Source: Quercus robur | Lineage: Eukaryota > Streptophyta > Magnoliopsida > Fagales > Fagaceae | NCBI RefSeq assembly: GCF_932294415.1 | Contig: NC_065542.1 | Span: 43,241,942 to 43,305,941, forward strand | Length of the DNA: 64,000 bases | Direction: 5' to 3' | Shown here: piece after piece, positions 22,860 to 35,971 of the stretch | Layout of the letters: each line of letters opens with the position of its first letter | How positions within the stretch are numbered: position 1 is the first letter of the stretch | Made by a program: the position numbers and the translations under genes | The notes under the pieces: generated by a model | What the model saw: the letters and a program-made list of their open reading frames with translations, nothing else | Database searches by the model: none | What the model was told of the DNA's origin: nothing

Positions 22860-23580
22860 ATATAGAAGCAAAAAGTTCTAAGTCTCAAACTCAAGATGAA
22901 TTCAAAAAACCAAAAAAGTATGGTTGATCATCTAACTGAATGGCTTGATAATAGTTTCCAGCGAAAGCTCAACCAAAATTTTCAACCCTTGCCAAAATAA
23001 ATGGTAACAATATAGTTGAAAAGCATGTCCAGGCTTTGACAAATCAAATGGAAAATAAATAGGTAGAAATTTTACCCAATGCCTTAGTGCCAACCTTTGA
23101 AGACGTACTTCAAATGGCAATAATTGCAACACAAATAAATTCCAGAATGCGTGAAGGCGAGATTGGTCAAAAATTGGGGGCAGCGAAGGCCATTAGGCTA
23201 TTCTGAAGTTAACCAAGCCTAGAGTTGAGCAGCCTCGAACGGAGCAACATGGAATGGAACAACCTCAAATTGAGGTACCTTGAAATACCTGGACACCAAA
23301 CTTGCATAATAATGGTCATGAAAATAGGGTCAAAGATTTGGCTTGCATGAGAATGCCAAAAATGGCTATGATGAGAATGTCTAAGAAAATGCAAGGGCGA
23401 GTTTTGATCCAAAGGAGGGAGATAGGTATCATTACCAAGAACCCTATAGACCACCATCCAAAGACCCAATACCAAATGCTATACCCTTTCAAGGTCATGT
23501 AAGGTATGATTATTAGCATTAGGGGTTGTAAAACCCCCAAATTGCTATTTTTTACCATCAAACTAAACAAAAACAAGCAT
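22860..23580 (+). other. Degenerate coding-like stretch, family unknown
   Basis: The plus strand shows short open pieces such as DEFKKPKKYG, WLDNSFQRKLNQNFQPLP and FDPKEGDRYHYQEPYRPP, broken by many stops. It looks like the remains of a low-complexity protein, possibly a retroelement Gag, but I cannot place it. Confidence 0.25.
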
Positions 23581-23625
23581 TATCTCAGATGCTATTTCTA
23601 AAAAATTTTGCAACTTAGCTATAGT

Positions 23626-24023
23626 GAGCATTCGCATCCATCCTATTTTATTTTACTATCTCAAAAAGCTACTTTATCAATTATACCATACCATTTTACA
23701 ATACAACTAACATCCCAACTTTTATTTTCCTATTCTTCTCATTAAAATAATATATATTACCTACTAAAGTAATATAATATATTCCAATACAACTCTCTTT
23801 CTTTCTTCTCCCTCATCTCCCTTCCACTTTATCAATTAAAACATATTATAATTTTTACTAAAGTGCTACAGTGCTATCTTACATTTATGATGGCACGGTA
23901 GCACAATTGCAAAAAAAATTGCAATTGTAAGATTTTACAAGTCCGGCTGCTGGACTCTTTTTGTGCCTTTATAATAAATTTTCCCTACATATACCATTTA
24001 CAGTTGCCAATGGGAATGCTCTA
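23626..24023. mobile_element. MITE with GAGCATT termini
   Basis: The left end 'gagcattcgcatccatcc' and right end 'gccaatgggaatgctct' are inverted. A second partial copy follows directly ('gagcattagcatccgg', from about 24026) and fades into a (TA)n tract at about 24164-24187. Confidence 0.65.
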
Positions 24024-24344
24024 AGAGCATTAGCATCCGGAATTGTAAAAATTGTTCTATTTTACCATCTAATAAATCTTATCTATTATACTATCTCTCT
24101 TTACAATACACTCAATATCCTAGTTTTTATTTTTACATACAACATAACTTACACAGTAAAATAATATATATATATATATATATATATCTCACTTCTCTCT
24201 CTTCCTCTTTGTTTCTCTTACTTTGTCTCTTTCTCAACCACCCACCACCACAATCGAGCAACCTAAATGCACCACAACCTTGAATTCAAACCCAAACAAA
24301 ACCCAATACCTGAACCAAAACTCAAACCCAATACCCAATTGAGG

Positions 24345-24899
24345 ATTGGTTGGCTACAAAAATAATGTGGGAAAACTAATTTTAAAATTCCTAGGCAAAC
24401 TCACTCGACTGAGTTTTAGGTGAGTTTCAGATGAACTTTTTTGTATAATTGAATTTTGAATTACAACAACTTTTCTTGAAATCTCGCTTGATATATTAAA
24501 TCTTGCTCCAACAAAATTCCTATTGTAGCACTTTGAAGTCTTTCATCTAAATATGATCCTCAATGACATTATGCAATTTACAATTGAAATTGAAACTCAA
24601 ATACAAGGAAATGTTCAATTACAATATATATACGAACATTATTTGCCTATATTTAATAGTTGTTCATGACACTAAAATTATATTAATTAAAACAATGATG
24701 ACAATAATCACATTATTAGTGCAATGTAGTATTATCCAATTCCGAACGACAGTTGACAGTAACAATCATCATGACGATCCACTTAACTTTAGGCTTGTGT
24801 AATTGATCAATCATATTAACCAACTAATGTTTGCTAGTTTGATATCAATGGTTATACATTTATTGATAAAGTACAATAGCTTTTTTCTCAAACAACCAA
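24345..24899. repeat. Duplicated DOX 3'-flank segment (copy C)
   Basis: Similar to 6760-7656 and to 63185-64000, with internal deletions. It ends where the last exon of DOX copy 3 begins. Confidence 0.8.
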
Positions 24900-26778
24900 T
24901 CAAAGAGTAGTACTTAAAACCTCTTCTAATGCTTTAGAGTCAGAGGAAGCAGCTATGTACTTGCTAAGAAAGTCTTTGTATGTTAGGGACTTATAGAGCG
25001 CAGGGTTGCTTGCATCAATCAAAGCTTTTGCTGGTTCTACAAGTGTTTCACTTGATGGATTAAAAAATAAGGAAGCAGTTGTTCGAGCTACATTTGAATT
25101 TGTCACCACTCGATGTTCAGCACCTTTCAGCTTCCCATTGCTGATAATCTACAACTCAATGCAACACAATTCCTAGAACAATAATTTTGATAAAAATAAT
25201 AAACCTTAAAAAAAAAAACTAGTTAATTGCAAACAAAAAAACACCCTAAACTATGGGATAATTGCACTTTGCAGTTTGTACAATAAACTATGAAAACTTG
25301 CAATCGCTACACTAATTGTAACAAACTTTGTAAATTGCATCCAACAGCTTGATTGACTGTTAAAATTAATAATAATGTGCCAGTTACATCGTTTTGAACT
25401 TGTTGTCAGTTAATGAACTATATTTTAATGGTCCATGTGCTTGCACAAGATTGTTAATTTTAACGGTCAATCACGTTGTGGGATGTAATTTCCAAAAAAA
25501 AAAAAAAAAGCGTTACAATTTGGGTGCTGATTATATGTTTAATTATTACACAATCGTGTAATTAACTTAGATTGGCTTAATTATTACACACCCAATGTAA
25601 GGCCCAAAAATTGTTTACATAATTAACGCCTTCATAATTCAAATCATTACTGTGAAGTAGCACAAATCAAATGTACTATCTGCAAGTTTTCACTTGCAGT
25701 TAAAAGTTAGCAAGGATAGTATATATACTAAGAGCTTGTGAAGATGTATGTACCTGGAGCGGATAACCTATGTTAATCACAAAAGCGTAAGGAATAGGTT
25801 CAACACCAACCCATTCCTCATCCTTGAAGACTTGAAGCCCATATACATCACTTTGAAGAAGAATATTAATGCCACCAGGGTCTCTATGTTTTCCCACTCC
25901 CAAGGTTAAACTTGGATCTGGGCACGGCGGATAGTGATTGACCAACAGTGTTTGATTTGCACTGAGTCCACTGCTAAAATGATCGGGGCTGATTCCTAAG
26001 CCTTGGGAAATGAACTCCAAAATTCTAAAGCCCAACTTCCTTACTTCAGCTGTATATGGCCCAACAACTTCTCTGAAGAAGGTTTCATGAAACATAATAA
26101 TTTTCATTTTTGTTCTTATATATGTCAAGTCACCACATGAAAGAACAAATTTACATGTCTATGACTGAGAATTACCGATATCTAGGTGGTTTTTCAGGCC
26201 AAAATTGGATGTATTTCTCTAGAGGATTACAATGATGCACCAATCCACCCTCCAGAAGTGAAACTTTTCAGTTGCATAATTTGGACTGCTTGTGTAGATG
26301 TAGCAGCTCTTATTGGGGTCCTTTGAAGTTTCGATTGCCTTGTCCTCACCAGATAATGCATGAAACTCCTTAAAAACACTCATGGCCTCATCCATTAAGT
26401 TGCTAGGGACTCCATGGTTGATCACCTATTAGGTGGTACAAAACATAGCATAACACAAACTTATAAAATATGAAAAAAGTTTGCCAAAGGTGGTTCATAT
26501 TGTGATCATGTTTGATGCCAAGCATCTAGTAGGAATAAATCATTGTCTGATAAAATAATGGAAAGAAAAGATGTGGTTGGAACCTGAAAGAATCCAAACT
26601 CTTGGCTAGCTTCAAAAATTTGTTGAATTATATCTGTTTGATCATGAACCCCAAGATCAATCACTGGAATATTGTTGGCTAGAGGAACAGTGAGTTTCCC
26701 TGGTCTTTTTCCCGGTGGGAGTATATATGATTCTGGCAAGGATCGACCATTGCACCAGCTTGAAAGAAGGTGCTCCAT
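24900..26778 (-). pseudogene. 2-oxoglutarate-dependent dioxygenase, H6H-like (DOX copy 3), single frameshift
   Basis: Exons are 26778-26584, 26425-26176, 26072-25754 and 25148-24900, with GT-AG borders identical to copy 1. Exon 2 is 250 bases where copy 1 has 251. One base is missing just after EKFHFWR (about 26253), shifting the frame to a nearby stop. Everything else is open: NNIPVIDLGVHDQ, VINHGVPSNL, SPDHFSSGLSANQ, NHYPPCPDP, H-x-D as KHRDPGGINILL, EHRVVTN and ARTTAS. This copy keeps the four residues lost from copy 1. It is either a very young pseudogene or a sequencing error. The ATG is fixed by alignment with copy 1; an upstream in-frame ATG (26841) exists but copy 1 does not support it. 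Confidence 0.85.
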
Positions 26779-26879
26779 GACTTGCAACACAGATCTATAA
26801 GGAAAAAGGAATGTCTGTGGTGTGAAGAGTGTCGGCCACAAACAACTTACACAAATCCTTTAAAAGCTTCCTCAAGTTG

Positions 26880-28246
26880 TTGAAGAAAGGTAACATTTCA
26901 TTTTCCTCCTGTCGTATTGCACCACGACAAGTGGACCCTGCACTTGGCCTCTTAAAAATGATACATATTAATATGTTACCTTTTTAGTATGTATTATAGT
27001 GCTGAATCACTATTTGCCTTTAGTTAGTTTTGCCAATCCATAATATGTTACCTTTTAAAGTTAGTGAACCATATTACTTAGTAGGCACATTGGGATTTTA
27101 TTTATTTATTTATTTATTTATTTTTTGGTGTTAAATTTGTATTATAATACTATTAATTTGTCACAACTTATATGATATTTAAAAAGACTGGTTATAATCA
27201 GAGCTTTCAGCTTAGTAATCGTGTAAATAACTTAGATTGACTTAATTATTTGGAAACTTCTTAGCTTGCATTGTGCTAGTAATTTAAACCTATAATTACT
27301 CTAATTAGATGATGTCCTCATGCATGGATGCCTAGTAATTTCATTTAAAAATAGTTTTTATTTTTTTGAGACCCATATATAATACTCATTTTGTTGTATA
27401 GTATTTCTAATGTTTCCCATAATATTGCTGAATGCTTTGAAACTTAATTTTCTTAATTCATATTTTATAATTTTTCCTTATCCTAGAAGTAGTTTCCAAT
27501 TGTTGAGTGAGTTTTCTTTATTAATCTATGTATATGATATTGGAATTGCATAGTTATTAGAAATTTCTAGGAGTCTATACCTTATTATAAATTTAATATT
27601 AAAATAATAACATAACATCTAGATACTTTGTAAAAAAAAAAAGATCTAGATAAAATGTAGACTTTATTTCTAAAACCGAACATTTCCTCAACCACTTCAT
27701 TCTCACCACCAAATCCCAAGACCCCAATCTCAAATACTTTGTTCATAATCTAAATGAATCATTATTATTTGAATACCAACATAAAGAGAACATAATCAAA
27801 CAAAAGAAAATTGTTAAATATACTTCCATTTATCAATATTTAATTGCCTCTAATAGGGCCATTATATCCTTAAAAAAGCAAAACAAAAAACAAAGAGAAT
27901 GCTAAAATTCAAGAAAAGTATAAGCTAAAATTGGGAGAACTAATCTCGTATTATTAATTTTACACGAGTTTTGTCTTTATATAAAGAAGTAGAGCACACT
28001 AATTAACTTACAATTGTATATCAAAACCTAACAATAAATGAAGTAATTTGAAGCTAATCCTAATAAACCGCAACAACTATAATCAATAGTATTAACAAAA
28101 GTAATAATAATAATAAAAAATACAAGTGGATAAGTATTATATGTGAAAGATACATGAGAAAGAACATAAAATTTTTATGCTAAATAAATTCATACTTAAT
28201 TATGTGAAAAAGACTTTTATTATTTTAAAGAGTAATTCTACGTTAT
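26880..28246. other. AT-rich interval upstream of DOX copy 3, no gene seen
   Basis: Sequence 5' of DOX copy 3, so its promoter should lie at the left edge. A (TTTA)n tract is present near 27096-27123. I see no conserved element or coding region. Confidence 0.4.
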
Positions 28247-28262
28247 CCCCCCCCCCCCCCCC
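28247..28262. repeat. Poly(C) run of 16
   Basis: Sixteen C residues followed by a purine-rich stretch, just before the minisatellite array. Confidence 0.95.
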
Positions 28263-28299
28263 AAAGAAAAAAAGAAGAAGAAGGGGGGTACGGTACCCA

Positions 28300-30450
28300 C
28301 TAGTAGGTAACTTGCTACACCAGGTTACTTTTTTCTCACATTTGACGATTCCATCCTAACATTGTGCAGTTCCAACATCACATGTGACAGATTTTTTCTC
28401 ATATTTGATAGTTCCCTTACTTTTTTCTCATATTTGACAATTTCATTTTCACATTGTGCAGTTCCAACATTACATGTGATAGTTCTTTTCTCACATTTGG
28501 TGGTTCCTTTACTTTTTTCTCACATTTGACGGTTTCATTCTCACATTGTATAGTTCAAACATTACATATGACAGTTTTTTTTCTCATATTTGGTGGTTCC
28601 CTTACTTTTTTATTCTCATATTTGACGGTTTCATCCTCATATTGTGCGGTTTCAACATCATATGTGAAAGTTCTTTTGTCACATTGGGTGGTTTCCTTAC
28701 TTTTTTCTCACACTTGATGGTTCCATCCTCACATGTGACATTTTTTTCTCACATTTCGTGGTTCCCTTACTTTTTTTCTCATATTTGACGGATCCATCTT
28801 CACATTGTGCGGTTCCAACATCACATATGACAGTTCTTTTGTTACATTAGGTGGTTACTTTATTTTTTTCTCACACTTGACGGTTCCATCCTCACATTGT
28901 GCAGTTCCAACATTACATGTGACAATTCTTTTCTCACATTTGATGGTTTCCTTACTTTTTTCTCACACTTAACGGTATCATCCTCACATTGTGCGGTTTC
29001 AACATCACATATGATAGTTCTTTTGTCACATTAGGTGGTTCCAACATTACATATGATAGTTCTTTTCTCACATTTGATGGTTCCCTTACTTTTTTTCTCA
29101 CATTTGACGGTTCCATTCTTACATTGTGTAGTTCCAACATCACATGTGATTGTTCTTTTCTCACATTTGGTGGTTCCCTTACTTTTTTCTTACACTTAAC
29201 GGTACCATCCTCACATTGTGCAGTTCCAACATCACATGTGACAGTTTTTTTCTCACATTTGGTGATTCCCTTACTTTTTTTCCACATTTGATGGTTCCAT
29301 CCTCACATTGTGTGGTTCCAACATTACATATGACAGTTCTTTTGTCACATTAGGTGGTTCCCTTACTTTTTTTTTTCTCACATTTGAGGGTTCCATCCTC
29401 ACATTGTACGGTTCCAACATCACATATGACAATTTTTTTGTCACATTGGGTGGTTCCTTTACTGTTTTCTCACACTTGACGGTTCCATCTTCACATTTTG
29501 CAATTCCAACATCACATGTGACAGTTCTTTTCTCACATTTGGTGGTTCCGTTACTTTTTTTTTCTTTACATTTGACGGTTCCATTCTCACATTGTGCAAT
29601 TCTAACATCACATGTGACAATTCTTTTGTCACATTGGGTGGTTCCTTTACTGTTTTCTCATACTTGACGGATCCATCTTCACATTTTGCAGTTCCAACAT
29701 CACATGTGACCGTTTTTTCTCACATTTGGTGGTTCCCTTACTTTTTTCTCACATTTGATGGTTTCATCCTCATGTTGTCCAGTTCCAACATCACATGTAA
29801 CAGTTCTTTTCTCACATTTGGTGGTTTACCATTTTTCTCACATTTGACAATTCCATCCTTATATTGTACAGTTCTAACATCACATGTGTCAGTTCTTTTG
29901 TCACATTTGGTGGTTCCGTTATTTTTTTTCTCACATTTGATGGTTCTATCCTCACATTATGCAGTTCCAACATCACATTTGACAGTACTTTTCTCACATT
30001 TGGTGGTTCCCTTATTTTTGTTTCTCACATTTGACGATTCCATCCCCACATTGTGCAGTTTCAATATCACATGTGATAGTTTTTTTCTCACATTTGGTGG
30101 TTCCCTTACTTTTTTTTTTTCTCACATTTGACGATTCCATCCTCACATTGTGCAGTTTCAACATCACATGTGACAGTTCTTTTCTCACATTTGGTGGATT
30201 CCTTACTTTTTTTTTCTCACATTTGATGGTTCCATTGTCACATTAAGTAGTACCAACATCACATTTGACTCTATTTTTTGTCACATTCAGTGGTATCCTA
30301 TTTTTTTTATTCTCAAATTTGACCGTTCTATTATTACATTGGGCAGTACTAACATTACTTTTTACTGTACTTTTGTCACATTCGGTGGTACCCTATTTTT
30401 TCCCTTACAATTGATAGTTCAATCGTCACAATAAGCACTACCAATAACAT
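28300..30450. repeat. Minisatellite array, ~92 bp unit, about 23 copies
   Basis: A unit of about 92 bp recurs without a break. Its landmarks are 'ttctcacatttg', 'ggttcc', 'cctcacattgtgcagttcc' and 'aacatcacatgtgacagtt'. The unit has an internal half-repeat, since TCACATT plus GGTTCC recurs several times in it. Copies differ by point changes and T-run length, and those at the right end (30240-30450) are the most diverged. Both strands carry open frames up to 179 codons, which are by-products of the repeat. Confidence 0.92.
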
Positions 30451-30649
30451 CTGACCGTAATTTTACATTTAGGCTTATCACTGAGGTCACTTTTTTACTT
30501 ACTAATAACTGCTCATCACAATAGTAATTTTTTTTAAGTTATTAAAAAATTTAGATCTAAAATCGAAAGAAGGAAAAAAAAAAAATCAGCTGGAATTATC
30601 TTGGTTTCTTCCACAAATATTTGAATATACCAATTAACTTTCTACGTTT

Positions 30650-31320
30650 CTCCCTTGGTAGCTTCCATCACATTCAGGGGCATACCTCCCTATAAAATAA
30701 CATAATTAAGGTCATTTTCTTGATGTTTATATTTTTATTATTTATATATGATGGTGAACCAAAAATTAGACTATCTCTAATTTGTTCATAGTGTTGTTCA
30801 AGACCAGAAAGGTCATCCAAGTGCAAGAAGGTCGTCCAGCATGGAGTCACATGGACGACCGCCAAACACTTAGAAATTTTTAGAGTAAATCTATACCCAA
30901 AAGCTTATGATTCGGACCACGTTCTACTATTTTGAAGTAGGAGCAAAATTCTTATTCATCGCTCTAACTTCCCACTAAGTTCTTAACTTCTGATGGCAGT
31001 TGTAGAAGTTAAGTTTGAACCTTCTAATTTTCATCCACGTTTAGGAAGTTACTAAACAAGTAACCACTCCAAAGCTCACTATAAAAGGACTCAGCCATAT
31101 AAAATCAAAGTAAGTTTTTCACCACTTATAGAGTTAGAATTCCTAAGTTCAAGAGAGAAAACTAACTTAAGCATCGGAGGGTTCTTAGCCAGTTCACCCC
31201 GGTCACCTTTGATCTTGTGCTTCTTTATTTTCAGGCCTTCCAAGCAATATCAAGCCCATTGAAGGCTAAAGCATTCAGCCTACTGAATTTCTATGCATCA
31301 TCAATATATACTATAAAACC
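30650..31320. mobile_element. Possible gypsy-type LTR remnant
   Basis: Near 31168 'catcggagggttcttagccagttcaccccgg' parallels 'cttcggagggtgtttggccggcacc' in the LTR of the gypsy element at 35972. A TATAAAAG box lies upstream (about 31081) and GGTCGTCCA/GACGACC motifs near 30828-30860. LTR edges were not found. Confidence 0.35.
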
Positions 31321-33758
31321 GAAGATGTATAACCTTATGTGCTCTCTAATTGTTCTTATGCAACATCTGCAACTTAATCACAGTTGTGTGTTTATTGTGG
31401 TGTCTAAGGTTGGAAATAGGGTGACTATACAATTAGCAAGTTATGCAAAAAATCCAATACAAAGATTGTTGACAATTTTAAAATTTTCAGTAAACACTTG
31501 AATTGAAACTATAGATCCAGTATGAAATAGTCATCAATCAAGGCTACTACACCAAGTTTTATATTTTTTAGGCATTTTCATTAGATCCACGTGTGCGGAA
31601 GTGTCAAGTGACTGTGTCCGACACGAGTATAACCACCCCAACTGAAGTGTCTATGTAGTTTTGTTTCATAAAATTATTATTATATTTAGACCCATCTAAC
31701 ACAAAATTAAAATCCCAAAAATTTTCCACAATAACAAAAATTACCAATAGAAAAGCTAAAAACAATTAAGCACAATTGACTGATTTTACCAAAAACGAAC
31801 AACCCAATCCTTTTTTTAAAAATTATCAAAATAATTTTGTCATTGAGAGTTTAGCATATCGACCACAATGATAAATGTGAGCCTCATTTGAGTCAGCAGA
31901 GCCTTCACTAGCTAAGTTTGAGAGAGCCCTAATAGCAATGAAATGTTTTTGTTGTTGAAGACTTATCGGTGCCATGAAGCATTTATCTCTCTCTCTCTCT
32001 CTCTCTCTCTCAGGGTTTTGCAAAATTTATACTAACTTGTCATTGTAAAGCCATTGGATATTTGTTCCTATAAAATATTGGAACGTGTAATTTGAACATA
32101 ATTGGCTGTTAAAAGGTCAATTTTCATCTCTATACTTTGTTCGAACCAGCATGGTGGCAAGTCGGTATATTTTTGGCTGAGCAACTCTGGTTCGAATCCT
32201 TCACACCTGCAATTTTATTTTTTTTGAATTTTCAATTTTCGGTCCATAAGCTAAAAAGCCCACAAGATCCTACGCCCGAGAAAAACCCTAGTTCATCCCA
32301 AATCTTCTTTCCTTCAATGTTGGTGATAACAGCCACCGATTTTCCTCTCTTTCTTTGCCCTTTTGTTCGGAGTCTCCACCGTTTCTCGTCACTAAAATCT
32401 CAGTATGTCTCATCCTTATTCTTTAGTTTTCCATCTGGTTTTTTTGCTGTTTGGCTTTTGTATTGCTGAATTGTTATTAATCTTGTTTTGTTTTTGTTTT
32501 CCTTTTGGTTTCGTAGGGCTAGGGATAGACACAGGTGGGGGCTCGGGCCCCCCTGGCCCAATTTTTATTATTTTTAAAGTAGGTTAATTTTCAAAAAAAA
32601 AAAGAAAAAAGGACTTGGGCCCCCTCTAAAATTGTAAACCATTAACCCAACGTCCCAGCCGTCCAACCCACATGTAAAAAAAAAAAAAAAAAAATGTAAA
32701 CCCAGTAGTCCGACCATAGACTCCAGTCTCTAAAGTACAAGGAAAAACAAAAGAAAAAAAAGAAAAGAAAACCTAAGGCTGAGGCAAGACAGAGAGAGCG
32801 AGAGGCTTTTCAAAAAAAAAAAAAAAAAGATAGAGAGGCAAGAAACTTAGAGTGAGAGAGATTTTTGCCGCTGCCCACGCTGTGAGTCAAGCTACCAAAA
32901 CACGAGGTGAGTGCTTGAAATCTTGTTGTTGCCCACGCCGTGATGACGCCACCACGTGAGAGCGGTAAGACCCATCTCGCAGACCCACACGACAACCACA
33001 CCCACCACTCGACACCCACACGACCACACCCACCACGCGACACCCATCTCGTTGTGATGCCGCTTCTGGCTTTAATCTACTCCAGCCTTCATACTGAAGT
33101 ATTTAATCTATCCTTCAAAATCTCAGAATCTATGCTTGTGGTGTTTGTGTTTTTATTGATGAGGAATCTGTGCTTATGTTATTTTTTTTTTTTTTTGGCT
33201 TTTTGACTCTGTGACTATCTTACTGATGAGTCTGTGTTTGTCTTTGTGAATTGTGACTATGTGTGACTATATTATATAGATAAGAGAGAGAGAGTAGAGT
33301 CTCTAAAGATTAAAGAAAATATCAATGTTTGACTGTTTGTTGTGTGGTAGTTGGGCAATAAAATAAGGACAAGTTACAGGCTCACAGCAAAAGGAAAACT
33401 GATTCAACTTTCAAGGAATAAAAATGGTAAAAGTGTTTGTTGGTATTGCATAATAAGTTCATAGTGTCGGTAGTGGGATTGGGTGACTAGGTCAGTGATA
33501 GGGAAAAAAAAAAGAGAGGCAAAGATACACAGACAAAAGATAAAAGACAAAAGACAAAAGACAAACATAAATCATATAATATAATATAATAAATTGTCAC
33601 ACAAATTTATTAAAATAATAGTGGAAACTCAGAACATTACAGAGATGTTTACAGTGGATCATGATATAGGAATAATATATTGGTTCTCTTTATTTCTTTT
33701 TCTCTTTTTTATTGAAAATTGTACATCTTCTTTGTTTGGGAATAATATATTGGTCCAC
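31321..33758. other. Interval between LTR remnant and FAR1-like pseudogene
   Basis: It holds a (CT)n tract at 31986-32010, a tRNA-like stretch near 32145-32210, and a GC-rich patch 'gggggctcgggccccc' at about 32536. Several poly(A) runs and a hAT-like leader with GAGAGAG motifs (32780-32870) follow. No supported gene. A short direct repeat 'ggatcatgata' occurs at about 33656 and 33761. Confidence 0.35.
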
Positions 33759-35971
33759 ATGGATCATGATACGGAGAATGAAGCGAAGGCTGATTTCATT
33801 AATGTGGAAAAACATTGGAGCACTATCCTCGAAAAAGGAATAGATCAATTGACTGATGCCCAAATAACTGGTTTGAAATTCAGTTCCCTAGATGATGGTG
33901 GAGAGTTTTATAACACATATGAAAAGTTGGTTGGGTTTAGTATTCGCAAAGATGAGATAAAGCGTAATAAAAATAACATTGTGACCTCTAGAAGATGGGT
34001 TTGTGCAAAGGAAGGATTGTGAATTAGGAAAGATGAGGCCAATTTAAATTGCATGCGTGAGAGACCAATAACAAGAAGTGGTTGCAAGGCCGCTTTTCGT
34101 ATTAGGTTTGAACGAAAGTCAGGTGAATGGGTGGTAGGAGAGTTTAAAAGGGAGCATAATCATGACTTAGTTCCACAATTCGAGACTCAATTTCTCCGTT
34201 CGCACAGGACTATTGAGGATTCCGATAAGGCTCAGATTATAGCACTGCATAATGTTGGGGTCAAATCAAATCAAATCATGGATCATATGATCCAACAAGC
34301 TGGAGGATATGAGACTATAGGTTTCACTACAAAAGACCTCTACAATTATCTAGCGGCAATTTGCAACAACAATACGTGAGATTGTGATGCTAAATGTGCT
34401 TTGGTATATTTACAAGCAAAAGTAGACATGGACTCCTCATTTTTTTTTCAATACATTGTTGATGAAGAAAGTTGATTAGCTAATCTGTTTTGGACAGATT
34501 CTCAAAGTCACTTAGATTATGCATGTTTTGGAGATGTAGTCGCATTTGATACAACATATAAGACAAATGTATACAAAAAACCCCTTGTCATATTGGTAGG
34601 AGTAAACCACCACCGGCAGACTATAGTATTTGGTTTTGGACTATTGGTTAATGAGAATGTCGAAACATATACTTGGGTGTTGCAAAATATGCTTGTAGCA
34701 ATGAACAATAAGACTCCTATTTCAGTTGTGACAGATGGGGACAAAGCAATGAGTAAAGTTATTAAAACGGTTTTTCCAAAGTCTCGACATCGTTTATGTG
34801 TGTGGCATCTTGAAAGGAATGCTTTTGCAAATCTACATGATAATGAAGTATATGAAAGTTTAATTAGGTGTATGGTACGTTATGTTACACCAGATGAATT
34901 TGAAGACATGTGGAAGAAAATGGTCGACAATCACAATTTAAATAACCATGAATGGTTGCATGAAATTTATGCTAAAAAAATGAAATGGGCTGAAGCTTAC
35001 ATGAGAGGTCAATTTTATTTTATTTTATTTTTTAATTTTTTAATTTTTTAATTTTTTCTGGGTGCAGGAGTACACAACGTTGTGAAGCCATGAATGCATT
35101 CTTGAATAGATTTCTGGATAGGAAGACTAGGCTTTATGAGTTGTTCCAACAAGTTGATAGACCACTTTCACGTATTAGACACAATGAGACGGGGGCAGAT
35201 TTTTCTTCAAATTATACTGAATCTATTCTGATTACTGGGTTAGCTGAAATAGAGAAACATGCTGGTACTATATTCACAAGGGAGATATTCAGCATGGTTC
35301 AAGAAGAATTATTGAATGAACAAAAATTCATTGTGCTTTACTACATAGATAAGGAAGGTTATCGTACGTACACCTTATCTTAGTATGCATCCCTTGACTC
35401 AAGATGGGAGGTTGTGTATTGTCAAGTTGATCAATCTATGAAGTGCTCTTGTTTGCTATTCAAGTCGTATGGATATCCTTGTGGGCACCTATTTGCTATT
35501 ATGAAGGTTGAACATTTGAAACTGATTCCACCGACATGTATAATGAATAGATGGCTGAAAACAGCAAAGTCCAACCTGCCTTGCAAACTTGAATCCCAAA
35601 TGTCTCCTAATATCATACGTATGGCACGGTTTAGTGCATTGTTTGTCAGTTGTAGTCAGATGTGTTACTTTGGTTCAAGAACAACACAAGGCTTCGAAGA
35701 ATTGAATGTTGAAATAGCAAGGTTAACACGCCGCATGGAAGAACTTTATAATTCAAGTAAAAAAGCTGCTGAAGATGGGATACGCATTGCGTGCAAAGCA
35801 AACTTAAATGTTTGTGATCCAGCCATTGTCAACACTAAAGGCGACCATGGTAGCACGAGAAACAGCCACAGCCACGCGAAAGTTAGGTGATGCAGCACTT
35901 GTAAAGATGTTGGACACATAAGGCGCACATGTCCATCTACACATATTCAACAAGGTGAACGTGTTGATGGT
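33759..35971 (+). pseudogene. FAR1-related (FRS/MULE-derived) transcription factor pseudogene, main part
   Basis: From ATG 33759: a FAR1 DNA-binding domain (GFSIRKDEIKRNK through KREHNHDLVP, about 33930-34170), a MULE transposase-derived domain (VAFDTTYKTNVYKKPL, VTDGDKAM, CVWHLERNA; about 34540-34830), a SWIM zinc finger (CSCLLFKSYGYPCGHLF, about 35443-35493) and a C-terminal CCHC knuckle (CSTCKDVGHIRRTC, about 35891-35930). FRS proteins are nuclear regulators related to phytochrome-A signalling genes and descend from Mutator transposases. In-frame stops are at 34020, 34377, 34473, 35381 and 35888. The frame changes at an AT stretch (about 35010-35068) bounded by GT and AG, which may be an intron but does not rejoin in frame. 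The last codons lie beyond the gypsy element, at 46958-47035. Confidence 0.85.

Noticed and set aside
24900-26841. Separate small genes for each dioxygenase open frame
   Set aside because: They are exons of one gene with matching GT-AG borders and phases in two copies.
28454-30246. Open frames of 60-179 codons on both strands
   Set aside because: They follow the period of the minisatellite and exist on both strands; no protein family is recognisable.
32145-32210. tRNA-like stretch with a GGTTCGAATCC box
   Set aside because: The B box is good, but I could not form a convincing cloverleaf or anticodon arm. It may be a SINE or tRNA relic.
35010-35068. Intron in the FAR1-like gene
   Set aside because: GT and AG borders exist, but splicing them does not restore the frame, so I treat it as an AT-rich interruption of unclear nature.
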